64,000 bases of DNA from JAIVJM01 sp963816985. Lineage in GTDB: Bacteria; Acidobacteriota; Blastocatellia; Pyrinomonadales; Pyrinomonadaceae. Positions 1 through 8,009 of this stretch are shown one piece after another (within the stretch, counting starts at the first letter, position 1; each line of letters starts with the position of its first letter). The stretch is from positions 4,526,001-4,590,000 of the forward strand of contig CAWFMF010000004.1 in NCBI GenBank assembly GCA_963816985.1, given 5' to 3'. The notes beneath the pieces are model-generated. The model searched no databases and was not told where the DNA came from. It was given only the letters and a program-made list of their open reading frames with translations. The position numbers were made by a program, and so were the translations under genes.

Positions 1-126
1 GTCGTCACCGACGGCGCGGGCTTCGGCTCCGAGGGCTTCGTCCGCATCTCCTACGCGACTTCGATGGACAGACTCGAAGAAGGCGTCGAGCGCATCCGCC
101 GCGTCGCCTCGCAACTCGCACGTTAG
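1..126 (+). CDS. Class I/II aminotransferase, C-terminal end (partial)
   Basis: Only the last 41 codons are present, open from the left edge of the window and ending in TAG. The translation contains GSEGFVRISYATSMDRLEEG followed by an Arg-rich helix. This matches the C-terminal end of aspartate aminotransferase-like fold-type I PLP enzymes, where the Arg of the VRISYA segment contacts the substrate carboxylate. The product would be a cytoplasmic aminotransferase, but the substrate cannot be told from this fragment. It is convergent with the TonB-family gene on the other strand, and a large palindrome lies between them. The family call is good; the specific enzyme (aspartate or another amino acid) is open. 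Confidence 0.75.
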   Translation, partial: VVTDGAGFGSEGFVRISYATSMDRLEEGVERIRRVASQLAR

Positions 127-133
127 GGACAAG

Positions 134-160
134 GCGGAAGCTCGACCGTGAGGGAGGGCG
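134..160. repeat. Copy of the outer-arm motif of the 30.2 kb nested palindrome
   Basis: This 27-bp stretch differs at only two positions from the two perfect arms at 30201-30227 and 30496-30522 (core GACCGTGAGGGAGGGCG). It stands alone here, directly before the palindrome at 167-243. It is seen directly as a third copy of a dispersed sequence; its function is unknown. Confidence 0.6.
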
Positions 161-166
161 TGTCTT

Positions 167-243
167 AAACAGTACCGCGAGCGGTAGCGAGCGGGTTGGC
201 GATGACTAAGCCAACCCGCTCGCTACCGCTCGCGGTACTGTTT
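167..243. repeat. REP-like palindrome, copy a (perfect 34-bp arms)
   Basis: Perfect inverted repeat: arms 167-200 and 210-243 with a 9-base loop, core ACCGCGAGCGGTAGCGAGCG. It lies between two convergent genes and is followed by a T run, so it could also end transcription from the left. The same core recurs at 11.1, 16.4 and 24.5 kb, with variant forms at 38.3, 52.4, 54.2 and 54.7 kb. It is a member of an intergenic repeat family rather than a private terminator. Confidence 0.85.
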
Positions 244-261
244 TTAGTAGCGGTACTGCTT

Positions 262-1668
262 TTAGTAGATGTTGAAGTTGTATTCGAGGATGACGAACTG
301 CGAGACCGTCCGCCCGTCCTTCTGCGCCGGCTGGAAGCGGATGTTCCGAGCCGCCGAGATCGCCTTCTCCGTCAGACCGTCCGGCAAACCCTTCACCACC
401 GAGATGCTCGTCACCGCGCCCGACGAAGAGAGTACCGCCCGCAACCGGACGATGCCCGTCACGTTGTTCTTCCTCGCTTCTTCCGTGAACCCCGGCTCCG
501 GCTTCGAGACGATCAAAGCCTTCCTCGTCACCTCGTTCTGCCGGAAGGTGCGGTCGTAGTCCACGGGCGTCCCGCCGCCTCCGCCGCCCGCTCCGCCGCC
601 GCCCTCGTTGCGGTCGCCGCCTCCGGTGTTCCCGCCTCTGCCGGGGCCGACGCCGCCGCCGTCGCCTGAGCCGACGCCGCCGCCCGTCCCAGTCCCGATG
701 CCTCCGCCTGTGCCGGGGCCGCTGGAGATTTCCGTGGACTTAGACTTCGGGTCGCCGAAGGGAATGGGGCGAGTGTCCGGAGGAAAGAGCGCCGGGTCGG
801 CATCTATCGTCGGGGCCACCGCGAGACTCGGATTCTTAATGGCCGGGGGCCGTGGGTTGGGAGGCAGAATCTGCGGCTGCAACTGCGCCGCCGGGAGCTT
901 GCCGAAGGAGGCCGGCGTCTGCTCTTCGCGCCCGCCGCCGCCGCCGCCCTGCGCCTTCTCCTGCTTGGGCTTGGAGCCGCCGCCCGTGCCCTTCGCCATG
1001 CCCGCCGTTCCTTCGTCCGGCTTCTCCTGCTCCTTCGGGATTTCGTTTATGTCAACCATCCCGACCAGTTCGAGGTCTTCGTTGACGGCGGCCATCTGCG
1101 ACGCGTTCCCGCGAAAACGGTCGAGCGCGTAGAGCGAGCCGAGCATCACGGAGACGATGAAGAAAGCGGCGAACGTGGCGAGGGCGACGTTGCGCTGCGA
1201 GAAGAACTTCCAACCGGCGCGCGTGTAAGCAGTCGCCGAGCGTCCGGTGAATCCCAGAGGGTCTTTCTTAAATTCGGGCCACGTCAGTTGCGACTCGTGC
1301 GCCACGGCTTGAAGCTCGCGCGTCAGGCGGCGCGTCAGCCCCTCGTCCTCGATGAAGGTCAGACTGTACTCGCCGCGCATGAAGGGGGGGAGCGTTGCGG
1401 CGGCGGCCTGTGGCCACATGTCGGGTCGGATTTCCTGTGCCATACGTTGACGGAGCCTTTCTTCGTAGCCCGGCCAGAAGTCCTCAGCCGGGAGAGTTGC
1501 CTCGGCGGCCTGCCCGAAGACTTGGAGGGTCTCGGACAGAGAGCGGAACTGCGCGCGGCAGGCGGCGCAGTGTTCCAGCTCTTCGAGCAGCGGGCCGCGC
1601 CGCGCGGCGTCCAGCTCGTCGAAGAGCAGGTCAACAAAATTCTCTCTGGTAACGTTGCAGTCGTGCAT
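262..1668 (-). CDS. Anti-sigma zinc-finger / TonB C-terminal fusion protein
   Basis: 468 residues. Residues 1-55 look like a zf-HC2 anti-sigma domain, with the zinc motif ELEHCAACRAQF. A middle segment (LTRRLTRELQAVAHESQL) leads into one membrane helix near residues 160-185. A long Gly/Pro/Lys-rich periplasmic stretch follows, and the last 80 residues form a TonB C-terminal domain (EPGFTEEARKNNVTGIVRLR to the end). It lies 19 bp downstream of an ECF sigma gene on the same strand, so it probably binds that sigma factor. The TonB part would contact an outer-membrane receptor. From about residue 108 it is nearly identical to the gene at 58175-59512, also in DNA. The domain calls are strong; the joint signalling role is inferred. 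Confidence 0.85.
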   Translation of the reverse strand: MHDCNVTRENFVDLLFDELDAARRGPLLEELEHCAACRAQFRSLSETLQVFGQAAEATLPAEDFWPGYEERLRQRMAQEIRPDMWPQAAAATLPPFMRGEYSLTFIEDEGLTRRLTRELQAVAHESQLTWPEFKKDPLGFTGRSATAYTRAGWKFFSQRNVALATFAAFFIVSVMLGSLYALDRFRGNASQMAAVNEDLELVGMVDINEIPKEQEKPDEGTAGMAKGTGGGSKPKQEKAQGGGGGGREEQTPASFGKLPAAQLQPQILPPNPRPPAIKNPSLAVAPTIDADPALFPPDTRPIPFGDPKSKSTEISSGPGTGGGIGTGTGGGVGSGDGGGVGPGRGGNTGGGDRNEGGGGAGGGGGGTPVDYDRTFRQNEVTRKALIVSKPEPGFTEEARKNNVTGIVRLRAVLSSSGAVTSISVVKGLPDGLTEKAISAARNIRFQPAQKDGRTVSQFVILEYNFNIY

Positions 1669-1687
1669 GGGACGATTCCCCGAAACC

Positions 1688-2311
1688 TTAGCGGCGCTCG
1701 GCGGCGGACAGCGGAGCGCCTTCGCCCGCGCCGACGACGCCCAGTCCGAGCGCGCCGCGCAGCTTTAGAAGCGAGCGGAACAATGATTTCTTAACGGCCC
1801 CGGTCGAGCACTCGCAGGCGACGGCGATCTCTTGATACGTCATCCCCTCGCGGTGCTTGAGCAGGAAGATGAGGCGCTGCGGCGGCGTCAACTCGCCCAG
1901 AGCCCCCATCACGCGCTCGACCATGATCTTCCGCACCAGCCCGTCCTCGGCCTCGCCGTGCGCCACGGAGGCGAAGTCGCGCGACTCCTCGTTCAGCCCG
2001 TCGAGGCTGTCGAAGCGGATGACCGTCCTCTCGTTGTCGCGCGTCGTGGTCATGGCACGTCGGTGGTTGAGAAAAGAGTTGATCGTAATCTGGCGCAGCC
2101 AGGTGTAGAACGAAGACTCTGCGCGGAAGCCCTTCAAGGATTTGAAAGCCTTCAGCCAGACCTCCTGCGAAAGGTCTTCGGCGTCGTGCGGGTCACGACA
2201 GTAGTGCATGGCGAGCGAGTAGAGGCGGCGTTCGTAATTCTTCGCGAGGAGGCAGAAGGCCTCCACGTCGCCCGCCTGCGCAAGCCCGATCAGTTGATCT
2301 TCGGTGGTCAA
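1688..2311 (-). CDS. ECF-type sigma-70 family RNA polymerase sigma factor
   Basis: 207 residues. Region 2 is clear (YRLYSLAMHYC-like helix, DAEDLSQEVWLKAFKSLKGF, then FYTWLRQITINSFLNHRR). Region 4 is clear as well (LTPPQRLIFLLKHREGMTYQ with the helix-turn-helix up to KKSLFRSLLKLR). Regions 1 and 3 are absent, as is usual for ECF sigma factors. The start is a TTG preceded by AAGGGA. The next gene on the strand encodes a putative anti-sigma/TonB fusion only 19 bp away, the classic sigma/anti-sigma arrangement. The regulon cannot be read from this window. Confidence 0.92.
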   Translation of the reverse strand: MTTEDQLIGLAQAGDVEAFCLLAKNYERRLYSLAMHYCRDPHDAEDLSQEVWLKAFKSLKGFRAESSFYTWLRQITINSFLNHRRAMTTTRDNERTVIRFDSLDGLNEESRDFASVAHGEAEDGLVRKIMVERVMGALGELTPPQRLIFLLKHREGMTYQEIAVACECSTGAVKKSLFRSLLKLRGALGLGVVGAGEGAPLSAAERR

Positions 2312-2414
2312 ACTCGAAAGTTCCCTTCGCGCTGGGTCGTTCCAATAGACTCAGCTTTCGGGGAATTGGTTGGCGGGGGGCCGGAGAAATTTTTCAACTG
2401 CCGGGACTAAAAGC

Positions 2415-2462
2415 AAAAGCCGTGGGCAGGGAGAACTTAAACTCTCCCCGCCCACGGCTTTT
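2415..2462 (-). terminator. Intrinsic terminator of the 2490-4208 gene
   Basis: Stem arms 2415-2434 and 2443-2462 (20 bp with one mismatch), centred on GCCGTGGGC / GCCCACGGC and flanked by A runs on the left and T runs on the right. It therefore works on either strand. It sits directly downstream of the minus-strand gene ending at 2490 and separates it from the sigma factor gene. Confidence 0.8.
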
Positions 2463-2489
2463 TGACTTGAGCCTTTTTGGACTCGACTA

Positions 2490-4208
2490 TTACTCGTCCG
2501 CCGTCACCTTCTTCGGCTCTTCCGTCTTCGACTCCTCCTTTTTCGGCTCCTGACCTAACTTCGAGGTCACGGCTGCGAGCAGGCGCGGGAAGGTGCCGAG
2601 CGGGGTGCGGCTCTCGACGAAGAGCCCTTCGGGTTTCGAGACGCCGAAGGCGTAGCTCGGCTTGAGCGTCGTGGCGCGGCCAGAAGATTTGAACTCCTGT
2701 TCGCCGTTCTTGAGGACGTGGCCGAGGCGGTCGAGGTAGTCGGCGTTGGTGTTGAAGTAGACGAACTGCGGGTTGCTCACGCCCGCGCCGGCCTCGCGGA
2801 AGGTCGCGTTCTGTGCGAGCGACGGCCCGCCCTGCGCCGTGTCAATCACGCGCTCGACCATCCGCCCCTTGCTGCTCGCGATGAGGTTCCCGCCCACGAA
2901 CGCGTACTCAAGCCCGCGCCCATTCTCGCCCGCGATGTTTCGGACGACGACGCCCTTGTACTCGCGTGAAGAGACGACCACCTTCTTGTGCTCGGCTAAT
3001 TTTTCGAGCGTCCGCGCGAACGCCTGCTCATCCTTCACGTTGAGGATGATGACGCCGCCACGGTCGTCGCCGTCCGCCAGTTGCGCGACGCAGACCTCCG
3101 CGCCGAGCTGGCCTACCAGGTCGTTGCGCAAGTCGAGCCCGGTCTTATTCGACACCTCCGTGAAGATGTCTTGCGGGTTCTTCTTCCCCGCCTGCACGGC
3201 GACCTGACTGACGAGCGTCAAGAGTTGGTCGAAGGTCTGCGGCGCTCCGGCAATCGAGGCGTCGAAGGCTTGCAGCGCGTCTCCGGGGACGAGCGCCAGC
3301 AGAGCCTGCGAGGTCGGCGGGTTCGTCGCAATCGTGCCGAGCACGCCTTCCTTGCTCGAAGCGTTGACGACGATGCGCTCGACCACACGACCGCCGTCGA
3401 ACGCGCTCGTGAAGGAGGCCGATTGGACGGAACTCGCGCCCACGCCGTGGAAGAGTTGGCGGAAGGCCGCCACGCCCGCGTTGCCTTCGGACGACGGGCC
3501 GCTCTCGATCAGACGCGTCAGCGCCGCGCCGTCGAGGTAGCCGAACATCCCGTCGTTGACCGTGGAGCGCGTGCGCGCCTGCGCGAAAGTCTCGCTCGTC
3601 TCAAGCGACTTGGCCTTCCCCGCGCGCACGTCCAGGACTTTCTTAAGCGCGCCCACGGAGTTAGAGAGGTAGAGCGTCTCGTCCTTCCGCGCGAAGGTCA
3701 CGTCCTCGCGCCCGTCAGAGGTGACGACGTGGATGGTCGTGTCGGCGTACTCCTCCTCTTTGATGCTCACGCCCTTCTTGGAAGACTCGCGCAGGGAACG
3801 CAGCACGCGGTTGTCGAAGTTGCGGCGCGAGTCCCAGCTCCCGAATTCGCCGACGAGCACGAACTGCGGCTGCGGCTTCGCGTCGCCACCCGCCGCCTCC
3901 ATCCCGACGAGCGCCAGAGCGTAACTCGCGTCGAGCGCGCCCGTGTGGTTCGCCGCCATCATAAAGAGCGAGCTGGCCGACTGGTTCTCCTTCGAGAGTT
4001 CACGCCACGCGTCGCTCTCGATGATCTTGAGGGCCTGCTCGCGGAGGTTGTTGACCTGCACGAAGCCGACCGTCTCCGCGGGCAGCATCCTTTCGAGCCG
4101 CGGGGCCTCCGCCTTCGAAGGGCTCGCGAACATCCACGCCGCCGCGACGAGCACCAGCACCGCCGCCACACCGCCGAACAAAAATGGTTTGCGCTTCAAT
4201 CTATTCAC
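2490..4208 (-). CDS. Secreted or membrane-anchored hypothetical protein, DUF3352-like
   Basis: 572 residues with a GTG start and a GGAGG five bases upstream. A hydrophobic segment at residues 10-28 (GGVAAVLVLVAAAWMF) is a signal anchor. The next stretch, LPAETVGFVQVNNL, and the overall alternation of short strands with statements such as VYFNTNADYLDRL resemble the DUF3352 proteins found in many soil bacteria, for which no biochemical role is known. The C-terminal tail is Lys/Glu-rich. The gene stands alone between its own terminator and the ABC transporter operon. The family assignment is from memory of the pattern and is only moderately sure. Confidence 0.6.
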   Translation of the reverse strand: MNRLKRKPFLFGGVAAVLVLVAAAWMFASPSKAEAPRLERMLPAETVGFVQVNNLREQALKIIESDAWRELSKENQSASSLFMMAANHTGALDASYALALVGMEAAGGDAKPQPQFVLVGEFGSWDSRRNFDNRVLRSLRESSKKGVSIKEEEYADTTIHVVTSDGREDVTFARKDETLYLSNSVGALKKVLDVRAGKAKSLETSETFAQARTRSTVNDGMFGYLDGAALTRLIESGPSSEGNAGVAAFRQLFHGVGASSVQSASFTSAFDGGRVVERIVVNASSKEGVLGTIATNPPTSQALLALVPGDALQAFDASIAGAPQTFDQLLTLVSQVAVQAGKKNPQDIFTEVSNKTGLDLRNDLVGQLGAEVCVAQLADGDDRGGVIILNVKDEQAFARTLEKLAEHKKVVVSSREYKGVVVRNIAGENGRGLEYAFVGGNLIASSKGRMVERVIDTAQGGPSLAQNATFREAGAGVSNPQFVYFNTNADYLDRLGHVLKNGEQEFKSSGRATTLKPSYAFGVSKPEGLFVESRTPLGTFPRLLAAVTSKLGQEPKKEESKTEEPKKVTADE

Positions 4209-4280
4209 ACCACACCTCCAGTCAATGAAAACGAGCGAGGGTAAAATTTTAAGCAGCCGTGACCGACTTCAGTCTAACGA

Positions 4281-5084
4281 CTACTTCATCTCCTTCCGCG
4301 CGAAGACGTACTGCGCGGTGAAGTAGAGACCCGTCGAGACCACCAGCATGATGAGGATGGGCACGGGGTCGAGCCGTCCGTAGAGCGAGAGGTCAATGTC
4401 GCCCTCCCCGCTGCGCGTCGCGGCGCTGATGATCATGTCGAAGAGATTCCCGCCGAAGTAGTAGAACATTCCGAGGAGCGAGACGGCCCCGGCGATGACC
4501 GCGATCCACCACTTCTCGAAGAGCACGGAGAAGAGGAACGTCGCCGAGTAGACCATCAGGCCGATGACCATCGTCCACACCGTCCCGCGCGTCGCGTTGG
4601 CGACGACGTTAGTAAACGCGCCCCACGAGCCTTCGAACGTCACGTGCGTCGAGCCCGCGACTATCACGCAGTAGACGAATGTCAGCGACGAAAGTATCGA
4701 GAGCCCGACGCACGTCATCGTCTGCACCGCGCCGAGCAGGTACTTGATGAGCAGGACGTGGCCGCGCCTGACGGGCCGCTCGAAGAGGAAAAAGATGCTG
4801 CGGTTGTCCAGTTCCGCCCCGACCGAGCCGACCGCGAAGAAGGCGAGCAGGAAGAGCCCCGCCGTAATCAGGAAGACCGACTGCGCGATGAGCGCGAATT
4901 CCAGAACTTGCCCCGCAATCGCGTCGCTCATCGCCCGGAGGTCGAACTGCACGCTGTCCTCCAAAGTGATGACGAGCCCCGCGAGGAAGAGCGGGCCGTG
5001 GAAGGCCACGGCGAAGGCCAGCCACTTCCAGCGCGTCTCGCGCCATTCCTTCCAGAGCATCGCTTTAATCATCTCTCGGTTCAC
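4281..5084 (-). CDS. ABC-2 type transporter permease
   Basis: 267 residues starting MNREMIKAMLWKEWRETRWK, a typical beginning for ABC-2 permeases of the YtrC/YtrD or NatB type. There are six hydrophobic spans (around residues 22-42, 70-95, 107-130, 150-172, 180-205 and 235-258). ATG overlaps the end of the ATP-binding gene by four bases (ATGA coupling), so the two are co-translated. With the GntR regulator upstream this forms a three-gene export or envelope-stress operon; the substrate is unknown. Confidence 0.85.
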   Translation of the reverse strand: MNREMIKAMLWKEWRETRWKWLAFAVAFHGPLFLAGLVITLEDSVQFDLRAMSDAIAGQVLEFALIAQSVFLITAGLFLLAFFAVGSVGAELDNRSIFFLFERPVRRGHVLLIKYLLGAVQTMTCVGLSILSSLTFVYCVIVAGSTHVTFEGSWGAFTNVVANATRGTVWTMVIGLMVYSATFLFSVLFEKWWIAVIAGAVSLLGMFYYFGGNLFDMIISAATRSGEGDIDLSLYGRLDPVPILIMLVVSTGLYFTAQYVFARKEMK

Positions 5085-6010
5085 TGGTTCGCCCTCCGCT
5101 CCCGTTCCGCCCGGACGGTGCTCACGAAAATCTCTTCGAGCGAGATCGGCAGAACCTCCGGCTCGCTCACGCCGCGCACGCCCAAAGCGCGCATCGTCTC
5201 GTCGCCCCAGCCCTTCACGGTTAGGACCTGCTCGTGCCGCCCGTTCTCGACGCCGAGCAGGCCGGGCACGCCCGCCAGCTCCGGCCTCGTCCCGTTCGTC
5301 GCGTAGCGGATGCGCTTGTAGGAAGCCTTGATGTCGTCAATCGAGGAAGTCAGGAGCAGCTCGCCGTCGTTGATGATGCCGACGTAATCGGCGACCCGCT
5401 CGACCTCCTCGACGATGTGCGACGAGAAGAGCACGGTCTTCCCTTCTTCGCTGATCTCCGAGACGATGTTCTCGATGAAGTCGCGGCGCACGATGGGGTC
5501 GAGCCCGGAAGTCGGCTCGTCGAGGATGATGAGTTCCGGGTTGTACGAAAGCGCCAGCAGCAGGCACACGCGCGCGCGGTTGCCGCGAGACAGTTGCTTG
5601 ATTTTTTTGTCCGGCGGGAGGCTGAAGCGCTTCACAAGGTGCTCGGCCTTCTCGTCGTCCCACGTCGAGTGGAAGGCGCGCGTGAACTTGATGGCCTCCG
5701 CCACGGTCATCCACTCGTAGAGGTAGCGGTTCTCGGAGACGTAGGCGACGCGCTGGCGTATCTCGATGAGGTCTTCCGCGAGCGTGCGGCCAAGGACGCG
5801 CACGACGCCGGTGGTCGGGCGGAGGTGGCCGACGATCATCTTGATGATGGTGGATTTGCCCGCCCCGTTGATGCCGAGGAGGCCGAAGACCGTGCCCCTC
5901 TGAACGTTTAAGTTGACGCCCCGCACGGCGTCGAATGTGCCGAACATGCGACCGAGGTTCTCGGTCTCGATGGCGTTGTCGCCGAATTCAAAGTTGTCGT
6001 TCGCGCTCAT
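5081..6010 (-). CDS. ABC transporter ATP-binding protein
   Basis: 309 residues from the ATG at 6010. Walker A is GINGAGKST, the signature motif is LSRGNRARVC (LSxG-type with Arg in place of the usual Gln), and Walker B is LIILDEPTSGLDP. The H-loop SSHIVEEVERVAD is present. An in-frame ATG 39 bases upstream, overlapping the GntR stop, is possible but gives an unlikely Arg/Pro-rich leader. The chosen start begins MSANDNFEFG. It powers the ABC-2 permease encoded directly downstream. Regulation is presumably by the GntR protein encoded upstream. Confidence 0.93.
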   Translation of the reverse strand: MSANDNFEFGDNAIETENLGRMFGTFDAVRGVNLNVQRGTVFGLLGINGAGKSTIIKMIVGHLRPTTGVVRVLGRTLAEDLIEIRQRVAYVSENRYLYEWMTVAEAIKFTRAFHSTWDDEKAEHLVKRFSLPPDKKIKQLSRGNRARVCLLLALSYNPELIILDEPTSGLDPIVRRDFIENIVSEISEEGKTVLFSSHIVEEVERVADYVGIINDGELLLTSSIDDIKASYKRIRYATNGTRPELAGVPGLLGVENGRHEQVLTVKGWGDETMRALGVRGVSEPEVLPISLEEIFVSTVRAERERRANQ

Positions 6011-6045
6011 AATTTTCTCTGGCCTTCGAAAGCCCCTCGCCGGTC

Positions 6046-6453
6046 TCACTTGCCGACGGGCTCGGCCTCCCGCGACTGGATGATTCTGTCGAGCACGCGC
6101 TCGAACGTCTCGCGCAGCTCGTCCTCTCTGAGGCCGAGGTTGACGCCCTCGACCAAAGCTTTTTCAATCAACTCGCTCAAGACCTTGCGGCGTTCGTTCT
6201 TCGACATCTCCACTCCCTGACTCGAAACGAACGTCCCCGCGCCCTGCCGCTTGTAGATGATGCCGTCGTATTCGAGGTCGAGGTACGCGCGCGCCACCGT
6301 GTTCGGGTTGACCGTCAACTCCAAGGCCAACTGCCGCACCGAGGGCAGAGGGTCTTCCGGCAGCAGCCGCCCCATGGCGATGCTGGTCTTTATCTGATTG
6401 ACGATCTGCACGTAAATCGGCAGGCCGCTCGCCGGGTCAATCGAAATGAACAA
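6046..6453 (-). CDS. GntR family transcriptional regulator, YtrA subfamily
   Basis: 135 residues with a TTG start preceded by GAGGGA. The N-terminus (MFISIDPASGLPIYVQIVNQ) and winged helix (LPSVRQLALELTVNPNTVAR, then IYKRQGAGTFVS) are characteristic of GntR repressors. The short helical C-terminus of about 55 residues, without an effector domain, marks the YtrA type. This subfamily normally sits first in an operon with ABC transporter genes and represses it, as here. A 7-bp inverted repeat 20-43 bases upstream is a good operator candidate. Confidence 0.9.
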   Translation of the reverse strand: MFISIDPASGLPIYVQIVNQIKTSIAMGRLLPEDPLPSVRQLALELTVNPNTVARAYLDLEYDGIIYKRQGAGTFVSSQGVEMSKNERRKVLSELIEKALVEGVNLGLREDELRETFERVLDRIIQSREAEPVGK

Positions 6454-6472
6454 GCTCTTCCCTCACCGCCGC

Positions 6473-6496
6473 ACTGTATCAGTCAATTAATACAGT
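6473..6496. promoter_or_regulatory. Candidate GntR (YtrA-type) operator
   Basis: Inverted repeat ACTGTAT, 10 bases, ATACAGT (arms 6473-6479 and 6490-6496), just upstream of the TTG start of the GntR gene. The two half-sites are about 17 bases apart centre to centre, which suits a dimeric winged-helix repressor. It is inferred to mediate autorepression of the operon. Confidence 0.5.
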
Positions 6497-6608
6497 AAAC
6501 ACAGATACGGGGCAAGTCAAGAGAGGGTTTCAAAAAAATTTCGGAGCCAAAAAAAGGGCTGGGGCGAGGCCGGGGGGTGGAAAAGCACGCCCCAGATGGC
6601 ATTTTCCA

Positions 6609-6637
6609 TTGACATTCGGGGCGGTTTGAAATAAAAT
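6609..6637 (+). promoter_or_regulatory. Sigma-70 type promoter of the secreted protease gene
   Basis: A perfect -35 box TTGACA at 6609-6614, a 17-base spacer and TAAAAT at 6632-6637. Transcription would start near 6644, leaving a leader of about 148 bases before the ATG at 6792. The rest of the 6454-6791 gap holds the GntR operator candidate and no other recognised element. Confidence 0.72.
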
Positions 6638-6791
6638 GTCGCGCTTGCCCAGATACTAATAGCCTCACAAATAAACCCTGAACGGTCATGCGGTCGAAAG
6701 AAAATTCGGCCCATCCTCGCGATGACCTTGGATACGCGCGCCTTTGAGCGGCACAAGTCAACGCAACTTCCTCGGATTAAGGAGCCCACCT

Positions 6792-7910
6792 ATGCTCAAA
6801 CGGAAACTGTTTTGGGTCACGATGATCACTCTGGCGGCGCTCGTCTGCGCCCCCTCCTTCACCATCCCCAGCCGGGCCGACAACGGTCCCAACCACCGGG
6901 TCAGGAATCTGAACTTCGGCGTCTCAGGCGGTAACGTCAACGATAGCACCCGGCGCTTCTGTTGCAGTGGCACGCTCGGCGCGCTCCTCGTTGACAACAC
7001 CGGGACGCAGTACATCCTCAGCAACAATCACGTCCTCGGCCTCAGCGGGTCAGCCGTTGCAGGTCAGGACATTTCGCAGCCGGGCCTGATTGACAGCAAC
7101 TGCCAGATCGCGACCGTCGTCGCCGACTTCACGCTGGCCCCGGCGCTCGAACCCTCGAACGTGGACGCCGGCATCGCTCAACTCCGCATCGGCACGATGA
7201 ATCCGACCGGCTTCATCGAGGATATCGGCGTGCCGAGCGGCACGACCGTCAACCCGGCGGTCGGCATGAGCGTCGCCAAGAGCGGGCGCACTACGGGGTT
7301 CACGACCGGCTCCATCGGCTCGGTCAACACCACCGTCAACGTGCAATACACGGCGAGCTGCGGCGGCGGCAAGAAGTTCACCGTCAACTACACGAATCAG
7401 GTGATCATCAACAGCAGCACCTTCAGCGCGGGCGGCGACTCAGGCTCCCTCATCGTGACCAACAACAGCGCGCACAACCCGGTCGCGCTGCTCTACGCGG
7501 GGAGCAGCAGCACGACCATCGCCAACCCCATTAACGAAGTCCTCACGCGGCTCAGCAGCGCGCTCAGCCGTCCGCTTAGCTTCGTCGGCTCAGGCGGTGG
7601 CGCTTTTGCCGAGGTCTTCGACACTTCATCCGAGGGTCTCCGGCCCTTCCTGCCGGAGGTGGCACAGATGGCTGAACTACCCGAACAGGCGGTCGAGCAC
7701 GCGGGCCAAGTGCTCGATATGCACCGCAACGATCTGATGTCGCGCCCGTCGGTGCTCGGCGTCGGCGTCGGTCGCTCGGACTCGAATGAGGCCGAGGCGG
7801 CCATCATCATTTATGTGGACAAGACGGCGGGCGCTCGGCAGCCGTTGCCGAAGAGCCTCGACGGTCTGCGCGTACAGGTCGTCCACACCGATCCTTTCGT
7901 CGCCTTCTAG
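6792..7910 (+). CDS. Secreted trypsin-fold serine protease (NAL1-like)
   Basis: 372 residues. The start at 6792 is fixed by AAGGAG seven bases upstream and gives a good signal peptide (MLKRKLFWVTMITLAALVCA, cleaved around residues 30-35). A catalytic triad can be read: His in LSNNHVLGLS (about residue 80), Asp in EPSNVDAGIAQL (about 125) and Ser in SAGGDSGSLIV (about 215). This order and the GDSGS motif fit chymotrypsin-fold peptidases related to plant NAL1 and bacterial homologues. After a linker, residues 290-372 contain VLGVGVGRSD and IIIYVDKTAG, a small domain often paired with this protease type. The product is exported; the substrate is unknown. Confidence 0.72.
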   Translation: MLKRKLFWVTMITLAALVCAPSFTIPSRADNGPNHRVRNLNFGVSGGNVNDSTRRFCCSGTLGALLVDNTGTQYILSNNHVLGLSGSAVAGQDISQPGLIDSNCQIATVVADFTLAPALEPSNVDAGIAQLRIGTMNPTGFIEDIGVPSGTTVNPAVGMSVAKSGRTTGFTTGSIGSVNTTVNVQYTASCGGGKKFTVNYTNQVIINSSTFSAGGDSGSLIVTNNSAHNPVALLYAGSSSTTIANPINEVLTRLSSALSRPLSFVGSGGGAFAEVFDTSSEGLRPFLPEVAQMAELPEQAVEHAGQVLDMHRNDLMSRPSVLGVGVGRSDSNEAEAAIIIYVDKTAGARQPLPKSLDGLRVQVVHTDPFVAF

Positions 7911-7937
7911 CCCACGCGCGCCGCGCGCATGAACATG

Positions 7938-7978
7938 AAAAAGGCGGGCCTGACTCTAAGTGTCAGGCCCGCCTTTTT
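7938..7978. terminator. Bidirectional intrinsic terminator
   Basis: Perfect 17-bp arms (7938-7954 and 7962-7978) with AAAAAGGCGGGCCTGAC on the left and its complement ending in a T run on the right. It lies between the convergent protease gene and SPFH gene and serves both. Confidence 0.92.
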
Positions 7979-8009
7979 TTGTCGCTCGCCGGTTCGAGTG
8001 GGCTCTCCG

